From the NCBI GenBank assembly GCA_022750155.1, contig JAKIWG010000006.1, positions 1-64,000 on the forward strand: a DNA stretch of 64,000 bases. Reading direction: 5' to 3'. Below, in pieces: positions 55,586 through 64,000 of the stretch. Under the pieces are notes generated by a model. It was not told the DNA's origin and searched no databases. It worked only from the letters and a program-made list of their open reading frames with translations. Source of the DNA: Thermoplasmata archaeon. GTDB taxonomy: Archaea; Thermoplasmatota; Thermoplasmata; Lutacidiplasmatales; UBA184. Each line of letters begins with the position of its first letter. Positions within the stretch are counted from its first letter, which is position 1. The position numbers and the translations under genes were made by a program.

Positions 55586-56215
55586 TCAGGACCGAGGGCG
55601 CTTCGCCTTGACCGGGAGGGCCGCGGCCGGCGGGGCGTCGGGGACGACCACCGGGGCCACGGCTTCGCTCGGCCCCGTCGGGCGCTCCAGAAGCCGTCGG
55701 AACGTGTCGAAGTGCCGGATGAACGGGTCGGCGCGACGGCGCTCCTCGAGCTCGCCCAACGCGATCTCGTAGAGCGCCTTGGACTTCGCGTCCCCTTCGC
55801 GAGCGCGGACCGCGTACACGCAGAGCAACTGGTACTGGGCGAGGACGATCGCGTCGGTGCGCGGCGTGCTCATGTCCCCCTTCCGGGGTCGGTAGACCTT
55901 GTCGATCGGGATCTTCGCCGCGATCGCCTTGCGGTGGGAGAACCCGAGGTACCTCCCCTGCCCAACCACGCGCGTCACCTCCCCGACCTTGCCCTGGAAG
56001 CTGTTTGTGAGCCGGTCGACCTCGCGCCAGCACCACAGTCCGAACCCGTAGTCCCCTTCGAGGTACGCCTCCCACGCCTGGCCGTACAGGTTCGCCTCCT
56101 GCTCCTCGGCGGAGAGCTCCGGGAGCAGGGCGGCCCTCCAATCGGCGATGAGCACGTCCACGCGCATCGTCGGGGAGAGCTCCCGGAACGTCGGCACCGG
56201 CGCGGGTTCCGTCAC
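55586..56215 (-). CDS. Hypothetical protein, unknown function
   Basis: 209-aa ORF with globular composition; stop 34 bp from the TruA N-terminal coding extension. Confidence 0.7.
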   Translation of the reverse strand: MTEPAPVPTFRELSPTMRVDVLIADWRAALLPELSAEEQEANLYGQAWEAYLEGDYGFGLWCWREVDRLTNSFQGKVGEVTRVVGQGRYLGFSHRKAIAAKIPIDKVYRPRKGDMSTPRTDAIVLAQYQLLCVYAVRAREGDAKSKALYEIALGELEERRRADPFIRHFDTFRRLLERPTGPSEAVAPVVVPDAPPAAALPVKAKRPRS

Positions 56216-56266
56216 GGCCCCCGCGACCGCACCCGGAAGATAGCGTCTTCCGGGTCGGAGACCGGT

Positions 56267-57823
56267 TCACGCGGGCTCGGCGTTCTGTTGGACCCGGACC
56301 CCGCCACGCCACGTCTCGGCGACGGCTCCGCGTCCGGCTTCGACGGCCCGCTCCAGGGAATCGGTCCGAAGGAGGAGGAGGTCGCCGGGAGCCCCGACCT
56401 CCAGCGACCCCAAGCCAGGCTCCTCCAGCGCGGCCCCCCCGCCGACGGTGTACAGTTGGATCGCGGCCTCGGCGGTCAACTGCTCGGAGGCCGCCGGCAC
56501 CCATCGGCCGATGCTCCGGTCCCCCCGGTGGACCGCAGCGGCGATCCCGGTCCACGGGTCGAGCGGCTCCACGGGCGCGTCGCTCGACCCGGCGAGCCGG
56601 TACCCCCGCTCCGAGAGCGATCGGAACGCGTAGGCGAATCGGGCCCTCACGGCGCCGAGCCGCTCCGGGAGCCACGAGTCGCTCACGACGAACCGGGGCT
56701 GGACGACTAGGTGTGGTCGCACGCGGTCGAGAAGGGGGTAGAGGTTCGGGGGGAGCAGGGAGGCGTGCTCGATGCGGGGGGTGGGGCCCCCGTAGCCGAG
56801 TTGCAGGAGCCGAAGCGCCCGGTAGACCGCCCGGTCGCCGATGGCGTGGATGGCGACCTGCAGACCGAGCTCTCCGGCGATCGCGATCTCGTCGGCGAGC
56901 TCGTCGGAGGATCCGACCGGGAACCCGACCTCGTCCGGCCGGTCGGTGTACGGCTCCGAGAGCCACGCCGTATGGGCGCCGAACGACCCGTCGCTGATCG
57001 CCTTCACCCCGCTCAACCGGACCAGGCCCCCGGCCCATTCCCTCGGCCCGCTCGAGACCTCTCTTCGTGCAGACACGTCGACGTAGAATCGGACCCGCAC
57101 CGGGGGAGGGGCGGAGGTCGCCCTCTCGGCGAAGGAGCGGAGCTCGACCGCCCCCACGGACATCGAGGCGACCGTCGTCAGGCCGAACGACGAGGCCTCG
57201 AGGAGGATCCGGTCCGCCTCCTCCGGGCGCGCCGAAAGGGCCCGCTGGCGGATCGGGCCGAGGCCGGTCATCGCCTCGTCGAGGAGGACGCCGGTCGTGC
57301 CACCCTGGGGATCGTGGACGATGCGTCCCCCGGCCGGATCGTCGGTGGAAGGAGCGACCCGAAGGGCAGAGAGCACTGGAGCGTTCACGAGAGCGGCGTG
57401 GCCGCATACCCGGTAGAGCACGACTTCGCGTTCCGGGAAGGCCCGGTCGAGTGCTTCGCGGGTCGGGTACGTTCCCCCCTCCATCCGCTCCTGGTCCCAG
57501 CCCCGCCCGATCACGGGACCGGCGGGATGGTCGACCGCCCAGGCCGTACATCGCTCGACGATCTCCCGTTCGCTTCGGACCCCGGCGAGTCGGACGCCGA
57601 CCCGCTCGAGGGCGATCCCGCTCAGGTGCAGATGGGCGTCGATGAGGCCGGGGATCACGAAGTGGCCGTGGAGGTCGACCCGGTCGGCGGCGTTCGGAGC
57701 GGCCCGGCGGACCTCCGCGTCCGTCCCGGCCGCCACCACGCGGCTCCCGTCGAGGACGACCGCTTCCACGAAGCGGTGGCCCGTGAAGACCCGGCCCCCG
57801 TGAAACAGCGTGCCGCCCCCCAT
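56267..57823 (-). CDS. Amidohydrolase family (YtcJ/Amidohydro_3-like)
   Basis: HFVIPGLIDAHLHLSGI, GLQVAIHAIGDRAVYRALRLL, RIEHASLLPPN, SSDAPVEPLDPWTGIAAAVHR. Confidence 0.92.
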   Translation of the reverse strand: MGGGTLFHGGRVFTGHRFVEAVVLDGSRVVAAGTDAEVRRAAPNAADRVDLHGHFVIPGLIDAHLHLSGIALERVGVRLAGVRSEREIVERCTAWAVDHPAGPVIGRGWDQERMEGGTYPTREALDRAFPEREVVLYRVCGHAALVNAPVLSALRVAPSTDDPAGGRIVHDPQGGTTGVLLDEAMTGLGPIRQRALSARPEEADRILLEASSFGLTTVASMSVGAVELRSFAERATSAPPPVRVRFYVDVSARREVSSGPREWAGGLVRLSGVKAISDGSFGAHTAWLSEPYTDRPDEVGFPVGSSDELADEIAIAGELGLQVAIHAIGDRAVYRALRLLQLGYGGPTPRIEHASLLPPNLYPLLDRVRPHLVVQPRFVVSDSWLPERLGAVRARFAYAFRSLSERGYRLAGSSDAPVEPLDPWTGIAAAVHRGDRSIGRWVPAASEQLTAEAAIQLYTVGGGAALEEPGLGSLEVGAPGDLLLLRTDSLERAVEAGRGAVAETWRGGVRVQQNAEPA

Positions 57824-57915
57824 CGGTCGTTCCCCACCCAACCGACTGGCCTTTACCCTGTGGGGGGAGCGGGGGCTCCCTCGTGGGCTGCGGGCCGGCC
57901 GCGGGCGCCCTCGGC

Positions 57916-59400
57916 CTACACGTCGAGGTAGCGGTAGAACTCGTACGGGTGCGGCCGCAGGTTGAGCTGGAGCTGCTCCTCCCGCTTCATCTCGTGCCAG
58001 ATGTCGAGGACCGAGCTCCCGAAGACGGGTCGCAGGAACGCGTCGTCCGACGAGAGGCACTCGAGCGCCTCCCCGAGCGACCCGGGGAGCTCCCGGATCC
58101 CCAACTCCTTGCGGCGCGCCGGGGCGAGCTTGTAGATGTCCATGTCGACTGGCGCCGGTGGCTCGAGCTTCCGCCGGATCCCGTCGAGACCGGCGAGGGC
58201 CAGGGCGGCCTCGGTCAGGTAGATGTTCGCCGCGGAGTCCGGCGTCCGATACTCGACCCGCTTGGCGGCCGGTCTCCCGCGGTGGTAGAACGGGATGCGG
58301 ACGTTCGCCGACCGGTTCGACCGGCTCCAGGCAATGAACACGGGGGCCTCGTAGCCCGGGACCAGACGTCGGTAGGAGTTCGTCGTCGGGTTGGTGATCG
58401 CGCAGAGCGCCCGCGAGTGCTCGAGCAGCCCGCCGACGTAGTATCGGCACGTCTGGCTGACCTCGGCGTACGGGTCCTGCGCGTCGAAGAACGTGTTCTG
58501 GCCGGCGCTCCAGAGCGACTGGTTCATGTGCATGCCGATCCCGTTGTCGCCGAAGATCGGCTTCGGCATGAACGAGGCGACCTTGCCGTGCTGGTGGGCC
58601 ACGTTCTTGATCACGTAATGGACGTCTTGGACGTGGTCGGCGGCCGGCAGCATGTCGTCGAACCGGATGTTGATCTCGCCCTGCCCCGCCGTCGCCACCT
58701 CGTGGTGGTGGGCATCCATCGTGATGTGGAAGCTGTCGGCGAGGATGTTGCAGATCTCGCTCCGCATCCCCTCGAGCGCGTCGTGGGGCGCGGCCCGATG
58801 GTATCCCTCTTTGAAACGGATCGACCCGTGGCCGTCGGCCGTCTGCCACGGCGCTTCCGAGCTGTCGATGGCGTAGCCGGCGCCCCCCCAGGCGTCGCGG
58901 ACCGCGTGGGCTGAGGGGAGCAGCCGGACCGAATCGAATACGAAGAACTCGACCTCCGGCCCCCAGTACGACCGGTCGTAGCCGTGCTGGGCCAGCACTT
59001 CTCCCGCGCGGCGGGCGATCCCCCGCGGGTCGTGGGAGTATGCCTCCTTGCTCGCGCCCACCAGGATGTCGCAAATGAAGCGGGCCGTACCCCCGTGCTC
59101 CGACTGCCACGGTACCACTCCGAACGTCGAGGAGTCCGGCACGAGGATCATGTCGGACTCGAAGATCTCCCGGAATCCGCGGACCGAGGAGCCATCCAGC
59201 TTGGGGACTCCGGAGACGAACGACTCGGGCTCGAGGGTATCGGACGGGATGTGGATGTGGTTGAACCCGCCCAGGAGGTCGGTGTAGAACAGCTCGGTCC
59301 ATCGGAGCTTTTGGGCCCGGACCTGATCGAGCACCTCCGCACCGCGTGCGAGCCGGTCGTCCTGCTCCATGGTCCCACTGCGTCCGGTTGCCTGTGCCAT
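57916..59400 (-). CDS. glnA: Glutamine synthetase type I
   Basis: YWGPEVEFFVFDSV, AHHHEVATAGQGEINIRFD, MPKPIFGDNGIGMHMNQSLW, NRSANVRIPF, EYRTPDSAANIYL. Confidence 0.97.
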   Translation of the reverse strand: MAQATGRSGTMEQDDRLARGAEVLDQVRAQKLRWTELFYTDLLGGFNHIHIPSDTLEPESFVSGVPKLDGSSVRGFREIFESDMILVPDSSTFGVVPWQSEHGGTARFICDILVGASKEAYSHDPRGIARRAGEVLAQHGYDRSYWGPEVEFFVFDSVRLLPSAHAVRDAWGGAGYAIDSSEAPWQTADGHGSIRFKEGYHRAAPHDALEGMRSEICNILADSFHITMDAHHHEVATAGQGEINIRFDDMLPAADHVQDVHYVIKNVAHQHGKVASFMPKPIFGDNGIGMHMNQSLWSAGQNTFFDAQDPYAEVSQTCRYYVGGLLEHSRALCAITNPTTNSYRRLVPGYEAPVFIAWSRSNRSANVRIPFYHRGRPAAKRVEYRTPDSAANIYLTEAALALAGLDGIRRKLEPPAPVDMDIYKLAPARRKELGIRELPGSLGEALECLSSDDAFLRPVFGSSVLDIWHEMKREEQLQLNLRPHPYEFYRYLDV

Positions 59401-59515
59401 GACGTCCCCGGCCTCCCGACGAGGTCCCTCTACTTCAATGCGACCCCGGCGAGATTGGACACACGTCCATCTATTGGGTAGAAAACGTTAATTTCATCCG
59501 ACATGTTATTCCGCT
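59401..59515. promoter_or_regulatory. Divergent promoter region between glnA and Lrp-like regulator
   Basis: 115-bp intergenic with AT-rich stretch (gtagaaaacgttaatttcat) and 'acgtccatc' repeated at ~59464 and ~59525. Confidence 0.55.
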
Positions 59516-60010
59516 GTGAGACGAACGTCCATCCTCGACGGGCTCGACCGGGCGATCCTGACGGAACTGAACATCGATGCCCGGCGCAGCCACCGTGAGA
59601 TCGCCCATCGTCTGAAGGTCTCCCCCACGACCATCAGCAATCGCGTCGGGCGGCTCGAGCACGACGGGGTGATCAAGGGCTACATTCCGGTCCTCGACGA
59701 CGAGCTCGTCGGATGGGACCTTTCCGCCACGATCGGGATCCGCATCTCCAAGGGCAAGCTGCGGGAAGTGGAGGAGCGATTGGCGAAGGACCCGAGGGCC
59801 TACGCGATCTACGACGTCACCGGCGACTTCGACGCGCTCCTCATCGGCCGATTCCGGGACCGACGCGACCTCGACCGGTTCGTCAAGCACGCCCTGCAGG
59901 ACCCCCAGGTCGAACGCACGAACACCCAGGTCGTGCTCAATCGGGTGAAGGAGGACCGGCGCGTTCCGGTCTCGACCCGCCCGGACGAGCGTCCCCCCGG
60001 AAACGCCTAA
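59516..60010 (+). CDS. Lrp/AsnC family transcriptional regulator
   Basis: LDGLDRAILTELNIDARRSHREIAHRLKVSPTTISNRVGRLEHDGVIKGY. Confidence 0.93.
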   Translation: MRRTSILDGLDRAILTELNIDARRSHREIAHRLKVSPTTISNRVGRLEHDGVIKGYIPVLDDELVGWDLSATIGIRISKGKLREVEERLAKDPRAYAIYDVTGDFDALLIGRFRDRRDLDRFVKHALQDPQVERTNTQVVLNRVKEDRRVPVSTRPDERPPGNA

Positions 60011-60047
60011 GAGCTCCGGGCCTCGTGTCCGGAGTGGGGGGAGGGCG

Positions 60048-60863
60048 ATGAGCTGGGGATTGCAGAACCGCCTGTCCCGGATGTTTCCGACCCGTTCGGG
60101 TCACACCGTGATGCTGGCGGTCGACCACGGCTATTTCATGGGACCGACCCGCCGGCTCGAGAATGCGCGCGCCACGATCACCCCCCTCGCGCCGTACGCC
60201 GACGCCCTCGCGCTCACGCGCGGGATCCTCCGGACGAGCGTGCCGAGCGATTGCCCCACTCCGATCGTCCTTCGGGTGAGCGGCGGGGCGACGATCCTCC
60301 AGGAGGACCTCTCCGATGAGACGATCACGACGCCGATCGCTGAGGCCGTCCGCCTGAACTCGAGCGCCGTCGCGCTCTCGGTGTTCGTCGGGTCCCCTCA
60401 CGAGCACCAGACCCTCGCCTCCCTCGCGGACCTCGTCTCCGACGGGGAGGAGGCGGGCATGCCGGTGATGGCCATCACGGCCGTAGGCAAGGAGCTCGAC
60501 AAGCGGGACGCCCGCTACCTCTCCCTCGCCTGCCGAGTGTCGGCCGAGCTCGGTGCCCATCTGGTCAAGACGTACTACTGCGACGGGTTCGAGAAGGTGG
60601 TCGAATCCTGTCCTGTGCCGCTGGTCGTCGCGGGGGGCCCGAAGATGGAGAACGACCGGCAGGCGCTGGAGCTCGCGCACAGCGCGATTTCGCTCGGCGC
60701 GAAGGGGATCGACATGGGCCGAAACATCTGGCAATCGGACCATCCCGTCGCGATGCTCAAGGCGCTCCGCGCCGTCGTCCACGACCAGGCCACCGTGGAC
60801 GAGGCGCTCGACGTCCTGAACGGCGAGAAAGACCGCCACGTGCCCCATCCGCTGGCGACCTGA
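60048..60863 (+). CDS. LsrF/FbaB-type class I aldolase family protein
   Basis: VMLAVDHGYFMGP...ADALALTRGILRT...HLVKTYYCDGFEKVVESCPVPLVVAGGPK...GAKGIDMGRNIWQ. Confidence 0.88.
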   Translation: MSWGLQNRLSRMFPTRSGHTVMLAVDHGYFMGPTRRLENARATITPLAPYADALALTRGILRTSVPSDCPTPIVLRVSGGATILQEDLSDETITTPIAEAVRLNSSAVALSVFVGSPHEHQTLASLADLVSDGEEAGMPVMAITAVGKELDKRDARYLSLACRVSAELGAHLVKTYYCDGFEKVVESCPVPLVVAGGPKMENDRQALELAHSAISLGAKGIDMGRNIWQSDHPVAMLKALRAVVHDQATVDEALDVLNGEKDRHVPHPLAT

Positions 60864-60926
60864 GCCGTCGAGGGGATCGGCCGATTCGCAGACCTTATCC
60901 CCGCCGTCCGATACGAAGGCGGGCCT

Positions 60927-61011
60927 GCGGGGATTGCCAAGCTTGGTCAAAGGCGCCAGATTCAGGGTCTGGTCTCGTAGGAGTTCGTGGGTTCGAATCC
61001 CTCTCCCCGCA
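60927..61011 (+). tRNA. tRNA-Leu (anticodon CAG), CCA not encoded
   Basis: GCGGGGA/TCCCCGC acceptor, anticodon arm CCAGA-TTCAGGG-TCTGG, long variable arm, T-loop TTCGAAT. Confidence 0.93.
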
Positions 61012-61343
61012 CCCGAACTTCTTGGGATTGCGCCCTCGACACCTACGGCCGAGAGTCCCAATCCCGTCCTAGACGAACCCGGGGGGCGCCTCCGAATTCT
61101 CCGTACCCGACCCTGGTGGGAATGGTGGACGCATCGAATCGCAACGGGTTTCGACCCCGTGGAAACGCCGGGTCGGAGGGGCGGAGGATCCCGGCCCCCC
61201 TTCGGGCTCGTCCTCCGCTCCGCCCCCTGGAAGAGGAGTCCCGGGCGCGCGCTGACTTCAAGGATTCTCACCGCGATGCGCACTCGCGCATCGGCGTGCG
61301 CACTCGGCCCTCGGACGACTCCTCGCTCCGGGGGGGACCGAGC

Positions 61344-61353
61344 GATATATATC
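61344..61353 (+). promoter_or_regulatory. TATA box (gatatatatc) for the phosphoesterase gene
   Basis: Strong TATA-like sequence ~28 nt upstream of ATG at 61377; predicts leaderless transcript. Confidence 0.6.
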
Positions 61354-61376
61354 GGGAATCCGACGATTTCCCTACC

Positions 61377-62450
61377 ATGCCCGCGCGAGGCCGCTCGGCC
61401 CCCCGACCGGCCGCCGCCGTCCCCGGCGCATGGCCGATCTCAAGCATCGTGATCGTCTTCCAGGAGAATCACACCTACGACAACTACTTCGGGACCTACC
61501 CGAGGGGCGACGGGACCTCCGGAAAGCCGATCGCCCTTCCCGCGGTCCCCGGGGGTCCTCCCAGCGTCACGCCGTTCCACGCGTCCAACCCTCCGTCGAG
61601 CGACCTCAACCACAGCTGGCCGACGGCCCACGCCGACTACGACGGCGGCAAGATGGACGGGTTCGTCTACGCGGAGCGGACCTCGGAGACGATGGGAGTC
61701 TACTACGGGAGCGACATCCCGCGGTACTTCGCCGCCGCCGACGAGTACGTGCTCTGCGACCGGTACTTCTCCTCCGTCATGAGCCAGAGCGCGCCCAACC
61801 ACCTCCACCTCCTGGCCGGGACCGCGGGTGGACTCCTCGACAACCACGTTCCGGCGACGTTGCCGTTTCCGCCCATCTTCGAGCAGCTGGACGCGAAGAA
61901 TGTCTCCTGGGGACTCTACAGCGACTACACGAACTGGTACACGAGCTTCGACTACGTCCAGCGGAACGCCCCGGCGCGGGCGCGAATTCGGTCGGCCGCG
62001 CAGTTCGAGAAGGACCTGGCGGGGGGAAGCCTCCCCCAGGTATCTTGGATCATGGGGGCCGGCCACAATGCCACGGAGCACCCCACCGAGGACATCACGG
62101 TCGGCGAAACGTTGGTCGCCGACCAGATCGTCAACCCGATCGGACGGAGCGGTTACTGGAAGGGCGTGGCGATCTTCATCACATGGGACGACTACGGCGG
62201 ACGCTACGACCACGTCGCCCCACCCGTCGTCGACCAGTGGGGCTACGGGTTCCGGGTCCCCTGCCTGGTCGTTTCCCCTTACGCCCGGCCCGCCTTCATC
62301 GACTCGACGGTCCACGACCACACGTCGATCCTCCGGTTCGTGGAGAACCAGTACGGATTGACCCCACTGAGCACGCGGGACCGGAACGCGGACGACATGA
62401 CCTCGGCGTTCGATTTCACCGTCCCGGGACGGCCGTTCGTGCCGATCTGA
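61377..62450 (+). CDS. Phosphoesterase family (phospholipase C / acid phosphatase, PF04185-like)
   Basis: [68 protein letters not shown]. Confidence 0.92.
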   Translation: MPARGRSAPRPAAAVPGAWPISSIVIVFQENHTYDNYFGTYPRGDGTSGKPIALPAVPGGPPSVTPFHASNPPSSDLNHSWPTAHADYDGGKMDGFVYAERTSETMGVYYGSDIPRYFAAADEYVLCDRYFSSVMSQSAPNHLHLLAGTAGGLLDNHVPATLPFPPIFEQLDAKNVSWGLYSDYTNWYTSFDYVQRNAPARARIRSAAQFEKDLAGGSLPQVSWIMGAGHNATEHPTEDITVGETLVADQIVNPIGRSGYWKGVAIFITWDDYGGRYDHVAPPVVDQWGYGFRVPCLVVSPYARPAFIDSTVHDHTSILRFVENQYGLTPLSTRDRNADDMTSAFDFTVPGRPFVPI

Positions 62451-62587
62451 CCGTTAGGCAGGGCCCCCAGCGCCTGACCCGCGCCGTCCGTGCCCTCGCG
62501 ACCCTTGTGCGGGGCTCGAGGTTTCCACGTGGGAGCATGCCCTCGAGTGAGGGGTCGAGCAATCCACCGATCCGCGGCCCGTACTCC

Positions 62588-63418
62588 CTAGGCCGGCGGC
62601 GCGTAGACACACGCCGCGGCCGATGCCGGATGTGCCAGCGCCTCGGCCGGCTGGACGATCCCGTTCATGAAGTAGGCATATTGCACGGTGGTCGGGAACT
62701 GCGCGTCGCCGCCGATCCACGCATCGTTCGCGTCGAAGTAGTCCCGGTAGACCACGCCGAAGTTGGAGCACGGGTCGCCGACCTCCGGGTTCGAAGAATC
62801 CGCACGGGGGTCGACCACGAGTTCGGCGATCTCATGGGAGAGCGCGAGGGCGTAGACGTCCGCGGCGTCGTCCAACGTGAACCCGGACCCGCCCGCATTC
62901 ACGGTGAGGTACGGTAGACTGGCGAGGCTGTGGTACCCGAGTATCCCGAGCGTCCCTCGGGCGTCGGTGTTCAGCACACCGGTCGGGGGATTGAAGACGG
63001 CGAGCGCGTCGGTCGAAGGGACGGCGTTCCCCCTCGCGTACTGGTTCAGCCACCCTTGGAGGTCGGCGTCCCCATAGGTGTAGAATCCACTGGCGGCGTC
63101 CTTCGATCCCCCAAGCGGGGCCGAGAGGATCCCGAGATTCGGGTCGACGGCGACCTGGTTCGGACCGTACAGTCGGGCGTACGCGGAGGTGTGCGGCACG
63201 ATTCGGCGGGCGTACTCGACCGCCCGCGTGTAGTCTCCCGCGTTGACCGCGAAGGTCGACCCGTTTGGCGCCTGAAAGGTCAGCTGGACGAAATGGATCG
63301 TGCCCATGAACAGGGAGCCCACGGGGCTGGAGCGGACGCCGGCCATCGGCGCGCCGGCCCCGAGGCGTGCCCTGGCGGTCGACGTCTTGAGCGCGCGGGT
63401 GCCGCATCTTCGCTCCAT
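62588..63418 (-). CDS. Hypothetical protein with SHEIAE metalloprotease-like motif
   Basis: YALALSHEIAELVVDPRADSSNPEVGDPC; ORF start uncertain (MERRCG or MAGVRSS). Confidence 0.65.
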   Translation of the reverse strand: MERRCGTRALKTSTARARLGAGAPMAGVRSSPVGSLFMGTIHFVQLTFQAPNGSTFAVNAGDYTRAVEYARRIVPHTSAYARLYGPNQVAVDPNLGILSAPLGGSKDAASGFYTYGDADLQGWLNQYARGNAVPSTDALAVFNPPTGVLNTDARGTLGILGYHSLASLPYLTVNAGGSGFTLDDAADVYALALSHEIAELVVDPRADSSNPEVGDPCSNFGVVYRDYFDANDAWIGGDAQFPTTVQYAYFMNGIVQPAEALAHPASAAACVYAPPA

Positions 63419-63845
63419 ACTCCCCGAATCCGAACGCGGGATTTGAATCCTCTCCGTGGAGATCCCGGATCCGTGGGCCCGGGGTCGGGACGTGCGATGC
63501 TCCGACGCCCCGCCACGACGTTTTCGGCTCGAGGAGGCCGGCCCCACGGTCGGCCGCGTCTCGGCTCCCAAACCCCATCCACTTCCCAGCGTGGCCATTG
63601 ACCGGGGGCACAGCTCGGATCAGGGCGCCGCACGCCCGCCCATGTCGAGTGGGTCCGGGGCTGGTCGGACCGGGGCGGCGCGGCGCGCCCTCCTCCTCAC
63701 CACGACGTGTCCCGAGCCCCATCGACCCACAGATCGAGCGGGGCGAAGTCGCCGAACGACGCGGCCACCAGACGGCGCCCGCGAGGGTCCCCGGTGACGG
63801 CGCGGTCTGCGTCAACCCCAAGAGGTCGGCCACGGTGCCCCACCG

Positions 63846-64000
63846 ATGCCCGTCGGGTTCGAGATCGAGGGGCACGTGGCGTGGATCACCCTTAACCGGC
63901 CCGAAGCGCTGAACGCGATCGACCCGGAGTCCCACGCCGACCTTGTGGCCGCGTGGAAGCGATTCCGTCACGATGAGGCGCTCCGGGTCGCGGTCTTGAC
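63846..64000 (+). CDS. Enoyl-CoA hydratase/isomerase family, truncated by window end
   Basis: MPVGFEIEGHVAWITLNRPEALNAIDPESHADLVAAWKRFRHDEALRVAVL. Confidence 0.85.
   Translation, partial: MPVGFEIEGHVAWITLNRPEALNAIDPESHADLVAAWKRFRHDEALRVAVL

Noticed and set aside
57824-59302. N-terminal half of ORF 56267-59302
   Set aside because: Shadow frame of glnA; the amidohydrolase begins at ATG 57823
60987-61376. N-terminal extension of the phosphoesterase ORF through tRNA-Leu
   Set aside because: Begins inside the tRNA; strong TATA box at 61344 and ATG at 61377 give the likely start
1-64000. CRISPR arrays, transposases, integrases, prophage genes
   Set aside because: Looked for regular direct repeats and recognisable mobile-element enzymes; none found

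Overview
The window is high-GC archaeal chromosome. Gene style points to a Thermoplasmata-like euryarchaeote: kelch/PKD surface proteins, a TTG/GTG/ATG start mix, TATA-like boxes about 25-30 nt upstream of starts, fibrillarin, archaeal type IV pilins. This affiliation is inference. I support about 60 protein-coding genes, two tRNAs (Glu-UUC, Leu-CAG), two truncated-gene remnants, a tRNA-derived repeat family and a few regulatory sites. Two loci stand out. (1) 12.7-17.1 kb is a tightly overlapping five-gene operon: a two-TM VirB2/CedA1-like small protein, a polytopic VirB6/CedA-like protein, a 2-TM plus soluble domain protein, a small VirB3-like protein and a VirB4/HerA-type ATPase. An accessory PKD/wHTH surface protein lies upstream and an orphan DNA methyltransferase lies downstream. 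It looks like a conjugation-derived DNA-transfer (Ced/Ted-like) apparatus in a non-crenarchaeal genome. (2) 40.2-49.7 kb is a type IV pilus locus (FlaI/TadA-type ATPase, two TadB/TadC/FlaJ-type platforms, a KaiC/FlaH-like protein with degenerate Walker A, an AAA ATPase, a pilin). One 'pilin' is fused to a complete PstS-like phosphate-binding domain, and an AbrB-PhoU regulator is nearby, suggesting a phosphate 'bindosome'. Also notable: serial tRNA-Glu 3'-end repeats bounding a single-gene cassette and a VapBC cassette; C33 in the tRNA-Glu anticodon loop; paralogous PKD-TM-MarR-like receptors; a TruA without a canonical start codon; an HPS-RraA fusion. All calls are by eye; no searches were run.
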